From NCBI RefSeq assembly GCF_040183065.1, contig NC_091120.1, positions 179,453,396 to 179,517,395 on the forward strand: 64,000 nt of DNA, read 5' to 3'. This document shows, in pieces, positions 45,400 through 56,686 of the stretch. Both the position numbers and the translations under genes were made by a program. Position 1 is the stretch's first letter. Every line of letters begins with the position of its first letter. The notes under the pieces were generated by a model. It was not told the DNA's origin. It did no database searches and saw nothing but the letters and a program-made list of their open reading frames with translations. This stretch comes from Periplaneta americana (taxonomy: Eukaryota; Arthropoda; Insecta; Blattodea; Blattidae).

Positions 45400-46290
45400 C
45401 GGAATATGAATTATATGTCTTTCTCGTATTAAATTCTACTGACCTGGTTAACATGTTTCGGCCTGCTATTGGTCTTCTTCAGAACTGGTTGTTACTGGTC
45501 TTGGCGCCTTTTGTTTTGTTTCCTGTGGGGTGTGTTTGTGTAGTGTAATGTGGAGTCAAAGAGTGTGCGTTCTGAAATTGAATTGTTGAGAATTTCATTT
45601 GGATGTGTTTTTGTGTGTCTGTATATTTCGTATTATTCTAGTGTGTTTAGTTTCTGGCTTTTTGGTTGGATGTGTAGAATTTCCATGTCTGTGTTGATGT
45701 CTCTGTAGGTGTGGTTAGCATTTGTGATGTGTTCTGCATATGTGGAAGTGTTTTGTAATTTTGTTATGGCTGTGATGTGTTCTTTGTAACGCGTTTGAAA
45801 TTATCCGCCTGTCTGTCCTCTGTAAAAGTTTTTGCAGGTGTTACATTTGAGTTTGTATACGCTTATGTGGTTGTATTTGTTTGTTTGTGTGTTGAGATGT
45901 TTTTATAGAGTATTATTTGTTCTGTATGCGATGTTGTAATTTAATTTCTTGAATGAAGTTGCAATCTTTGTATGTGTTTTTGTTTTCGTATGTTAGTGTG
46001 ATGTATTTTTTGTGTCCTTGTGTTTATGTCAGAAAGTAAACACACTAGAACAATACGAAATATACAGACATACAAAAACACACCCAAATGAAATTCTCAA
46101 CACACAACTCAATTTCAGAACACACACACTCTTTGACTCCACATTACACTACACAAACACACCCCACAGGAAACAAAACAAAAGGCGCCAAGACCAGTAA
46201 CAACCAGTTCTGAAGAAGACCAATAGCAGGCCGAAACATGTTAACCAGGTACAGCAAAATTTAACACGAGAAAGATATGTAATACATATT
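45400..46290 (-). mobile_element. Penelope-like element: GIY-YIG end with inverted partial copy
   Basis: On the minus strand (about 45880-45440) the translation reads VYKLKCNTCKNFYRGQTGG, FQTRYKEHITAITKLQNTST, NANHTYRDINTDMEILHIQ, EIYRHTKTHPNEILN: the C-terminal GIY-YIG nuclease of Penelope-like retroelements. YIG is altered to YRG and a stop follows QTGG, so it is dead. The last 250 bp (45400-45655) recur in reverse at about 46025-46290, where the plus strand reads NTLEQYEIYRHTKTHPNEIL intact to RRQDQ. Inverted, truncated partner copies are typical of Penelope insertions. Confidence 0.85.
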
Positions 46291-46796
46291 CAGAAAAAAA
46301 TTATTGTTTATTCAAATTGTCCGAAGACAGGTCTGAACCTCAGAAGTGTTACCGAAAAGGCACGTAGGCATTTTTTCTTCTTTATGACATGATTAATCAT
46401 CTGTTGAAATAATGGCACTTATACCCTGTATATGCATGTAGTTCCTGAGCTATACACAATATGATATGATATATGATATGATATATTTATTCCACCAGCT
46501 TACATCGGTCGTGATGGCTCTTCACATTTCTGTATACAGTGTCGTCACTCCCTTGGATACATGATTTTCTGCTTACGCTTTTTCTCAACCTCCGGCTATT
46601 ACATATAAATGACCCTGATCACTTTTCTATCACGTCCCTCACTTCTGTTTCCCTCCCTTCTTCTTATATTTACCCTTCCCTTTCCTAGTTATCTATCTTA
46701 TTCTTACTAATCTCATTAAACTAAACAGTCACTTCTCTCCATCTCTTATTAATTGTTCCGAACATTGTTTATATTTGTTGAACTCTTCCATAGTTG
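46291..46796. other. unassigned stretch with (ATATG)n
   Basis: An ATATGATATGATATATGATA run at about 46449-46486 precedes TTCCACCAGCTTACATCGG, possibly a LINE tail on the minus strand. The remainder is CT-rich without recognised features. Confidence 0.4.
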
Positions 46797-47206
46797 ATGA
46801 AAGAGTAATGGAACGGAGAAAAATTCTCTCCGGCGCCGGGATTTGAACCCGGGTTTTCAGCTCTACGTGCTGATGCTTTATCCACTAAGCCACACCGGAT
46901 ACCCACCCCGGCGTCGGACAGAATCGTCTCAGTTTAAGTTCCAACTCTTGGGTTCCCTCTAGTGGCCGCCCTCTGCACTACGTCATACATGTCTATGAAC
47001 GTAGGACTGAAGTCCACACATGTGCTGAGGTGCACTCGTTATGAGTGACTAGTTGGCCGGGATCCGACGGAATAAGCTCCGTCTTAAATCACGCATATCA
47101 TATATATTATTTAATGTACCGAAGTACATATGATATTTCCATGCAGATATTCTGCGTCATCATACAATGAAAGAGTAATGGAACGGAGAAAAATTCTCTC
47201 CGGCAT
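46797..47206 (-). repeat. tRNA-like repeat unit E3 with long direct repeats
   Basis: ATGAAAGAGTAATGGAACGG followed by AGAAAAATTCTCTCCGGC occurs at 46798-46835 and at 47169-47206, giving a 371-bp period. On the minus strand a tRNA-like fold (about 46830-46903): GTGGCTTAGTGGATAAAGC, anticodon arm TCAGC-ACGTAGA-GCTGA, B box GGGTTCAAATCCC, CGCCGG end, T-run TTTTT. Downstream hairpin CACTCGTTATGAGTG and GGCCGGGATCCG match E1. Read as one tandem unit plus the start of the next. Confidence 0.8.
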
Positions 47207-48734
47207 TCACTAACCACTTATTCCCCTTAATCTAATCTGTATATTTTCAGACGAAGTAGTTTCTACAGTTTCATTACCTTTCCATTCCCACTTTCTTTAT
47301 TATATTTGTATCACTACTTACTTATTATCACTCTCTGGTTATTACCTGTATCTTATCCTTTTTCACTATTATTCCCTTGCCTTACCGTCTTTTCTGTCGC
47401 TATCACTCTTTTCACTTTGTCACTTTCTTACGTTTTGTCACTCATGCGTACTATTTTCACTTTATCACTTTCCTATGTCTTGTCACTCATGCACCAACCT
47501 CTTAAGCTATACGTTTTCTGTCCCTTACTTCTTCCCACTGACAAACCTTATACACAATATGCAAAATGCCTATGAGTCGACATAGTGAACGAAATGCGTA
47601 AAAAGGGCAAAATCTGGACTCTCGATATGACGAAAGGTGACCTGTTTATGAACCACCCTATTGTCTGGGAGCATCCAAGCCTCCGGTTACCTAGGCAACG
47701 GAGGAGGAATGCCTGCGATTGGGTTTTGCCGTACAGTCTTAAAGGCTGGAGTGATGAAAGGGTTTATCAATTTGGTTTCATATTCTTTCGGGGTTACTGG
47801 AGAGTGAAAAGCTTTTCTCACAGAGGAAGAGAAGCCGCTTGTCTGCCTATGAATTCGCCCTTGTCTCAAAATAGAATGGAGACCGTCTAATTCTTCCCTC
47901 AACTATCGCCTCCGATTGAATAAGAATCCCTCCGGGCAATATAGGGCCCTGATAGCTTCCATCAATTCTCGCAAGCCTATAAATTTCATCTTTATAATCT
48001 GCAGAGAAAAGAAATGTGTCTGTAGGAGGAATTTGCTATGAATTGTTCATAGATTGTGATGTAGTTAGGCAGGGATTACATGTCAGACACATTTAGTCTG
48101 AGTCGAATTTCCTCTATTCCAGGCACGCCAGAAATCGGACACTGAATGTGCAGTGTATGTGCGCGGAACGCCGATCTGTGCAGATTGCGTCATTCATGCG
48201 TTGCTCTTACCAGTTTTCAGCTGGAGGGGTGTACAAGAATCTATTCTGCGCTCTTATTATTAGATTAAATTGACATTTGGTCATTATAAACACACTTAGC
48301 AGAAGGAAAGGTACACATTTATTGGCAATGCCTCCCACTAACAGTACCAGTAACATTTATTTCTTTCAATTGTGTAAACAAAGACGCGTGAAGTGTAGTA
48401 AGTGAACTAAACAAGAAATTGTGACGTAATAGAAATGCAACCCGCACACCACTATCGCAGGGAGAGGGGTGGAGTGGATATCTCCTCAGGTAATGCAGTG
48501 AATAACAGTGCAGAGACGGACTGTGACTAAAAAACGAAAGCAATATAATATTCTTCTACTCATTAACTATACACACACTTTTTTCCATGTTAATTTTTTA
48601 TTCTCCTATTCATTATTTTTGTATTATTAATAAAATAAAATAAATTAATTTTCTTATTTACCATAGAAAGAGCCTGTACTTTACATCAGCAGATATTTGA
48701 AATTAGAAAAACGTACCAGGCTGGTCACGAAGTT
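47207..48734. other. unassigned stretch, GC-richer around 47.6-47.9 kb
   Basis: Frame 47585-47890 (plus, 101 codons; begins MNEMRKKGKIWTLDMTKGDL) is not recognised. A palindromic GTTACCTAGGCAAC lies at 47686-47699 within CCTCCG...GGAGG. 47207-47575 is CT-rich. Nothing recognised at 47900-48734. Confidence 0.4.
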
Positions 48735-51605
48735 GTAAATTACACTACATACTTCAAAAAAACGTTGAAGTATTTTACTCCGATTAAGACATAGAAGCCG
48801 ATATTTTTTATTGTTTATTTATTAATGAAATATTCCAATTACACTCATACGTAGAAAAAAAGCGTGGAAGTATTTTACCCCGATTAAAACATTGAAGCCA
48901 ATACCTTTTATTGTTTATTTATTAATGAAATATTCAAATTACACTACATACGTCGAAAAAACGTGGAAATATTTTACACCGATTAAAACATAGAAGCCAA
49001 TACCTTTTATTGTTTATTTATTAATGAAATATTCAAATTACACTACATACGTCGAAAAAAACGTGGAAGTATTTTACACCGATTAAAACATAGAAGCCAA
49101 TACCTTTTATTGTTTATTTATTAATGAAATATTCAAATTACACTACATACGTCGAAAAAAACGTGGAAGTATTTTACACCGATTAAAACATAGAAGCCAA
49201 TACCTTTTATTGTTTATTTATTAATGAAATATTCAAATTACACTACATACGTCGAAAAAAACGTGGAAGTATTTTACACCGATCAAACATAGAAGCCAAT
49301 ACCTTTTATTGTTTATTTATTAATGAAATATTCAAATTACACTACATACGTCGAAAAAAACGTGGAAGTATTTTACACCGATCAAACATAGAAGCCAATA
49401 CCTTTTATTGTTTATTTATTAATGAAATATTCAAATTACACTACATACGTCGAAAAAAACGTGGAAGTATTTTACACCGATTAAAACATAGAATCCAATA
49501 CCTTTTATTGTTTATTTATTAATGAAATATTCAAATTACACTACATACGTCGAAAAAAACGTGGAAGTATTTTACACCGATCAAACACAGAAGCCAATAC
49601 CTTTTATTGTTTATTTATTAATGAAATATTCAAATTACACTACATACGTCGAAAAAAAGTGGAAGTATTTTACACCGATTAAAACATACAAGCCAATACC
49701 TTTTATTGTTTATTTATTAATGAAATATTCAAATTACACTACATACGTCGAAAAAAACGTGGAAGTATTTTACACCGATTGAAACATAGAAGCCAATACC
49801 TTTTATTGTTTATTTATTAATGAAATATTCAAATTACACTACATACGTCGAAAAAAACGTGGAAGTATTTTACACCGATTAAAACATAGAAGCCAATACC
49901 TTTTATTGTTTATTTATTAATGAAATATTCAAATTACACTACATACGTCGAAAAAAACGTGGAAGTATTTTACACCGATTAAAACATAGAAGCCAATACC
50001 TTTTATTGTTTATTTATTAATGAAATATTCAAATTACACTACATACGTCGAAAAAAACGTGGAAGTATTTTACACCGATCAAACATAGAAGCCAATACCT
50101 TTTATTGTTTATTTATTAATGAAATATTCAAATTACACTACATACGTCGAAAAAAACGTGGAAGTATTTTACACCGATTAAAACATAGAAGCCAATACCT
50201 TTTATTGTTTATTTATTAATGAAATATTCAAATTACACTACGTACGTCGAAAAAAACGTGGAAGTATTTTACACCGATTAAAACATAGAAGCCAATACCT
50301 TTTATTGTTTATTTATTAATGAAATATTCAAATTACACTACATACGTCGAAAAAACGTGGAAGTATTTTACACCGATTGAAACATAGAAGCCAATAACTT
50401 TTATTGTTTATTTATTAATGAAATATTCAAATTACACTACATACGTCGAAAAAAACGTGGAAGTATTTTACACCGATTAAAACATAGAAGCCAATACCTT
50501 TTATTGTTTATTTATTAATGAAATATTCAAATTACACTACATACGTCGAAAAAAACGTGGAAGTATTTTACACCGATTAAAACATAGAAGCCAATACCTT
50601 TTATTGTTTATTTATTAATGAAATATTCAAATTACACTACATACGTCGAAAAAAACGTGGAAGTATTTTACACCGATCAAACATAGAAGCCAATACCTTT
50701 TATTGTTTATTTATTAATGAAATATTCAAATTACATTACATACGTCGAAAAAAACGTGGAAGTATTTTACACCGATTAAAACATAGAAGCCAATACCTTT
50801 TATTGTTTATTTATTAATGAAATAATCAAATTACACTACATACGTCGAAAAAAACGTGGAAGTATTTTACACCGATCAAACATAGAAGCCAATACCTTTT
50901 ATTGTTTATTTATTAATGAAATATTCAAATTACACTACATACGTCGAAAAAAACGTGGAAGTATTTTACACCGATTAAAACATAGAAGCCAATACCTTTT
51001 ATTGTTTATTTATTAATGAAATATTCAAATTACACTACATACGTCGAAAAAAACGTGGAAGTATTTTACACCGATCAAACATAGAAGCCAATACCTTTTA
51101 TTGTTTATTTATTAATGAAATATTCAAATTACACTACATACGTCGAAAAAAACGTGGAAGTATTTTACACCGATTAAAACATAGAAGCCAATACCTTTTA
51201 TTGTTTATTTATTAATGAAATATTCAAATTACACTACATACGTCGAAAAAAACGTGGAAGTATTTTACACCGATCAAACATAGAAGCCAATACCTTTTAT
51301 TGTTTATTTATTAATGAAATATTCAAATTACACTACATACGTCGAAAAAAACGTGGAAGTATTTTACACCGATCAAACATAGAAGCCAATACCTTTTATT
51401 GTTAATTTATTAATGAAATATTCAAATTACACTACATACGTCGAAAAAAACGTGGAAGTATTTTACACCGATCAAACATAGAAGCCAATACCTTTTATTG
51501 TTTATTTATTAATGAAATATTCAAATTACACTACATACGTTGAAAAAAACGTGGAAGTATTTTACACCGATTAAAACATAGAAGCCGTTACTTTTTATTG
51601 TTCGT
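48735..51605. repeat. 99/100-bp satellite, about 29 copies
   Basis: Unit holds CACTACATACGTCGAAAAAA, CGTGGAAGTATTTTACACCG, and CCTTTTATTGTTTATTTATT. Two main unit types differ at one place: GATTAAAACA (100 bp) and GATCAAACA (99 bp), plus a GATTGAAACA minor type. The first two units (48735-48930) and the last are the most divergent, as expected at array edges. Confidence 0.97.
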
Positions 51606-52416
51606 TTATTATTCAAGTTACAGGTAAGGGCGTGGTAGTCTTCATAACAAGAAAAATAATGACAACGTATATTGTTCTTTTACACTTCATTTAAAATTTT
51701 ACAACAAATTAAGTATCTCATATTTTTGCCATCTGCACAAAATAAATACTTTTCCTCCCATGCTCCTTAAAATTAAGTTTTTACTTACTATCTGTTTTCG
51801 AAAAGACGCCGAAACATATTATCCTACACACTTGTAACATTACATGTGTACGTCCGCTGCTGATAAATGTCTTTACTTATATCGAAGTGAAGGCTGTAAA
51901 CAGAGGGTGGGGGTATGATGCCATGGTTACGCTTGAGTGGAGACAGGGGCATGTGTCGCGACACAGCTTTTGGCGATCACTGAATTAGGGTAACTGAAGT
52001 GGAATTGTGAATAAGATAGAGGAATAAGTGTGAAGTGTTAATGAGAATATGGATATAATAAATCAGTGAGGCTAATAAGAGTTTGAAATAGTAAGTAAAT
52101 AATATATTTAGGGTTGCATGTAATCGAGAGAGGAGGTAGAAAGTGAGAGTGAACCGTAAAAGTTATCCAATAAAGTGAAAAAGTGATAAGTGAATTGAAG
52201 ACGTAATAGCAAGTAAGTATTACAAACACGAGAACATTGAACAATAAATGAGACAAATAATATGATACGGTAATGTAGACGAGAAAATTGAAAAATTTAA
52301 AGAATACTAGTCGAGATAAAAAGGTTTCTAAGATAAACAAAAAATTATGATGAATAGTAATGTAAGATGACGATGTTAGTAGAGATGGATGAGTAGATTG
52401 TAGCTGAGAATGTTTG
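51606..52416. other. unassigned stretch
   Basis: No domain recognised; the frame 52038-52430 (minus) runs over low-complexity AG-rich DNA. Confidence 0.4.
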
Positions 52417-52418
52417 TA

Positions 52419-53766
52419 GAGGGACATCATTTTATTTTTACTTCAATTTTTATTATACCCGAGTTTTTGAATGTACTTCAATCCCACCCCATCTACTAAT
52501 GAAGTTCCAACTGTCCTCGACACAGAACCAAGGCCGCGTATAGTAAACAGCACTGACTTAGTGAGTATAGTACGTTCCAGAAATATGTTCGCGTTTTCCA
52601 GTGACGAAAGAGCTTTCAATATTGAATCATATTTTCGCACAGGTACTGTCCGTTTGCCTACGCCGCATTCCGATTTCCCCCATTGCTTCTGCTCGTCCCT
52701 CTGTAAAAGTTGGGCTGTCTAAGCTCTTTTCTGAAAACAATTTCTGTTAGGATTTTTTTATTGGGTTATTTTACGACGCTGTCTCAACATCTAGGTTATT
52801 TAGCGTCTGAATGAGATGAAGGTGATAATGCCGGTGAAATGAGTCCGGGGTCCAGCACCGAAAGTTACCCAGCATTTGCTCGTATTGAGTTGAGGGAAAA
52901 CCCCGGAAAAAACCTCAACCAGGTAACTTGCCCCGACCGGGATTCGAACCCGGGCCACCTGGTTTCGCAGCCAGAGGCGCTGACCGTTACTCCACAGGTG
53001 TGGACTTCTGTTAGGAATTGGACGTTTACGTAATATTATACAACTGTTTAAAATAACTTAAATAAAAGGGCCTCGTTAAGTAATTAACTGTCACGTGATT
53101 TCCCCCCTTTCTACGATCCTGAGGCATAACCACCTGGACGGACAGTAGATAGCATGTCTGAGTAATTTTATCTGTGCGGGTCGGGCAGAAGTGAAGATTG
53201 AATTTACAGTACGTAAGGTACTCTTTGATAGAGTAGGTACATGAGTTACTAGTGCGAAGGACGAAACTGGCAATTGGAATTAGATGCAATAGTCTATAGT
53301 GCAATAATATGCACAAAAGAACTGAAGCCTGTATCGAAATGAACGGCCACCATTTTCAAAAATGTGCTTAATTATTATTATTACGATTATTTTTCAATTT
53401 AACTTCTTTCTCTATCTTGTACGCTAATGTGCTGTAGACAGTATAATATACACTGCATAATGAATACGTTCGCATGTATAACTCAGTTCGTGAGTAAAAA
53501 CACTTATTCTTAATGCAGTACTGTATTTTGATTAAACAAAAACCTAATGAAAATTATCGAACTCAAAATCGCGATATTTCCTAGTTTACGTAAATGGATG
53601 AAGTAATTTTCTTCCCTCCTATACCTAGTAGAGTGATTTGTTTGTGTTTTACGCCAGTATCATCGAACTACAGTCGTGGAAGGGGGTTGCAACTGTGTTT
53701 CCGGTTCTCTGAAGATATAGCCAGGTTAATATTGAAAATGTTAGTAAAAATAAAATGATGTCCCTG
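52419..53766 (+). mobile_element. mariner-type element copy 3 with SINE inside
   Basis: Starts GAGGGACATCATTTTATTT (first base changed from C) and ends AAAATGATGTCCCTG; TA flanks at 52417-52418 and 53767-53768. Without the SINE and its duplicated target it is about 1085 bp, colinear with copies 1 and 2. Confidence 0.93.
52753..53005 (-). mobile_element. SINE copy C
   Basis: Same SINE as A and B. Target duplication TTCTGTTAGGA at 52742-52752 and 53006-53016; the empty site is visible in mariner copy 2 (TTTCTGTTAGGAATTGGACG near 14290). B box GGGTTCGAATCCC is perfect. Confidence 0.95.
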
Positions 53767-53768
53767 TA

Positions 53769-54149
53769 TATAAGAGTAAGATAGATAGTATTGCATAGTA
53801 TCCGGGAATGGGATTGAGGTGGTGAAGAATTGAAAATAACTGTACATCTGAAAGTGTGGAGGAAGAAGTAGACAGAACTAGGGTTTAGTTTTATGTAATG
53901 GGAAGATATGGGGAGATACAGATGAAAGGAGAAATATATCAGGATATGTGATTGAATGTAAGCAAGGTAGTAGTGGACCGTATGCAGAAATGTGAGGGAA
54001 ACCACTACCTGAAAGCCGTATGATGACAATAAATATGAAATATGAAATATTTCTTTCAATTAACAAGGATTCGAACTGCGGCACTACGACTTACAAGTAA
54101 TGCGTTTTACCGTTTGCACACAACAGAACTATTATCTACCGTGTTTGAA
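53769..54149. other. unassigned stretch
   Basis: Apparently the continuation of the AG-rich DNA of 52.0-52.4 kb, split by the mariner insertion. No coding domain recognised. Confidence 0.35.
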
Positions 54150-54671
54150 TGGAATACATGGGAAATGCCTGTTATTATTCGGTTGAGAAGTTTGTGTCAT
54201 TCATTCTGCTGTCAAAAAAGCTGAAAGAATTTCTAAAATAATTATATTACTGGTTGTTCTGTATGGTTGTGAAACTTGGACTCCCATTTTGAGAGAGGAA
54301 CAGAGGTTAAGAACGTTCGAGAATAATTCTTAGGAAAATATTTTGGGCTAAGAGGGATGAAGTTACAGGATAATGGAGAAAGTTACACAACACAGAACTG
54401 CACGCATTGTATTCTTCACCTGACATAATTAGGAATATTAAATCCAGACGTTTGAGATGGGCAGGGCATGTAGCACGTATGGGCGAATCCAGAAATTCAT
54501 ATAGAGTGTTAGTTTGGAAGCCGGAGACAAAAAGACCTTTTGGGAGGCCGAGACGTACATGGGAGGATATTATAAAAATGGATTTGAGGGAGGTAGGATA
54601 TGATGGTAGAGACTGGATTGATCTCGCTCAGGATAGGGACCAATGGCGGGCTTATGTGAGGGCGGCAATGA
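54150..54671 (+). mobile_element. (TAAG)n LINE fragment
   Basis: Begins ACATGGGAAATGCCTGTTAT and includes TLLVVLYGCETWT-type coding with several small deletions, then a clean frame from 54407: SSPDIIRNIKSRRLRWAGHV, RPFGRPRRTWEDIIKMDL, WIDLAQDRDQWRAYVRAAM. It stops at 54671 without the usual LRVP end or TAAG tail, so the 3' end was lost after insertion. Confidence 0.88.
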
Positions 54672-55394
54672 GTATGTTTGAATTGAATGCACGCCTTTCC
54701 GTCGACAACTACTGTATGCCTTCTAGTTGCAGTGGAGCCACTATTAATATTTTATTACTTTTTGGGAAAAGGGCTCTTTATTTCACGTTAAATATTTATT
54801 TTTATGTAGACTTATGCAGATTATCTTTTCGTTTTCTCTCTTTCTTTTTAGGAGATTCCATTTTCAGTTGTGTAACAAAAGTTCTCGGTATAAAATATGA
54901 TCCACTTTACATAATTTCACAATTACGAAATCATATTTCATTAAAATCAGTAATAGGCCTAAGTGTTTTAAATACACGTTTTACATCGACCGTTTCGAGA
55001 GTAAAATGACACTGAAATTAAGAAAACGCTCGCGAGCGAACACAACATACACGATGATCCCCGACCTATTCCAAGATGAGACGTCGTTTTTGAACAGCAC
55101 CATTTTCCTGTCAAAGAGTGTACATGTGAAGTCACTGTGGGGTTTCAAATTCTTACGTAATTGCAATGAAACATGATATTTATGTAAACAGCCGCTAATA
55201 AAAGAATAACTCTCTTTTTTTTAACACTATTTGCATTTCACTGTTAGGTTTAGCTAATAGTTTAAGGAACTAGGCTACACTTAAATGCAATAGCTACATT
55301 CGGCAAAACGAATTAACCGTTGCTATGTTTTGTAATATAAGGTTTCAGTCATTACAAACAACTTAACTATTTTCTCCAACTAAGCACCATTATC
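54672..55394. other. unassigned stretch
   Basis: The open frame that runs out of the LINE (to 55009) has no recognised domain beyond it. TTTCTTTTTAGGAG near 54842-54855 looks like a splice acceptor but has no gene context. Confidence 0.35.
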
Positions 55395-55400
55395 TCTTAA

Positions 55401-56326
55401 CCCTTAAATTGGCAAAACTCCATTTCTCACACTATTTCATTAAACCGTGTCGGACTGCAAAGAAAACAACTATCGCAATGTCCATATTTTATATGTTGTG
55501 CAATATTATAGAATTGCGAAATTTTAATTTGTGCGAGATCGTGCGTATTTGCTTGCTTTCCGCACACAACCAATCCGCGGTAAGTCTAAAATTCCACATT
55601 CAGTATTCCCAACCTAACACACATAACAATTTCCCTCTTCTTACCGCTTAAGTGACATATTGATTTTACTGCTTTAGGCTTTTAACATATTAATTTTATA
55701 GACGTTCAATATAGTAATAATTATAAATTGGAAACTTACCACTGCAATTTCACCTAAATTGCACTGTTAATTATTGTTTTCAAATATTTGCAAAAATTAA
55801 GTAAACTCTACAACCCACTAAAGTTACTGCATTCGTGATGCAAGTAACATTAAGGAAGCCGTGAAAAAATCAACAAGATTCCAGACTCATCACAGACTGA
55901 GGGAAAAAAAAGACAGACGTATATCACGGCCTGCTGGAGTATAGTAAACACAGAAAACATTTTAAAGCAACAATGTTGAAGATAGATATTTTTGTTTTGC
56001 AAATTTGCCGTCATTGAACAGAAACCAAGATGGAGATTTCATTGCAACTAATTAGAAATTCCTCTTTCAGGTATGTAATAAACGATCTTCGCACAAAATA
56101 ATGTACGATACACGAGCGGTATGTTTTCTTTCAATTCTCGGAAATTAAAAAAGCTCCACTACGTTTCGCTTTTTCAAACTTTTTCTCGAACATGAAAACT
56201 TCAACATACCGCTCTTGTAACGTATATTACTATTTCCTACCTATTTTTTCTATTGTTCTATTAAAATTATAGCATATAAGTATATTAACCTTTCGTATCC
56301 TATACGATACATTGCCAATTTAAGGG
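55401..56326. mobile_element. piggyBac-type TIR element copy 2 with dispersed repeat inside
   Basis: CCCTTAAATTGGCAA and its complement at the right, each flanked by perfect TTAA (55397-55400, 56327-56330). Own sequence is about 220 bp; the rest (about 55530-56237) is the dispersed repeat also found at 4795-5445, inserted at AAATTTTAATTT compared with copy 1. Confidence 0.9.
55530..56237 (-). repeat. dispersed 0.65-0.7 kb repeat, copy 2
   Basis: Reverse complement of 4795-5445, with an extra block at about 55800-55920 (GTGATGCAAGTAACATTAAG) absent from copy 1. No coding frame or clear ends. Confidence 0.85.
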
Positions 56327-56686
56327 TTAATGCAACATTCCAAGTAAGTTTTCATATCCTTACACTTAGGCCCGTATTCACCAACGTCAGTAATATTTGC
56401 TATTATCTCAGATTTCTAAAACTCTGGTAATACCATTATCTCGGATAACGCTCAGTTCTATATTCACCACATAATATATTAACCTGGTTTTCAAAAACGG
56501 AGTTTTCGTTTCAGACTGCATTTGATAGTTAAATTTTTCATAACGACGCACGGAAAGCATAGAGGGAAACAATTGATTAACGCCATGCGCACTATAAATT
56601 CATTGTAAGAATAAACAAGTTTACGAGTGTATATAGGTTAGGTGTGCGAAAATAGTTTATCTACCGTAAGTTATGGCTAGTGTTGA

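Noticed and set aside
38550-46903. Functional tRNA genes
   Set aside because: The tRNA-like folds have a C where U33 is required, mismatched or weak acceptor stems, and lie in repeat units.
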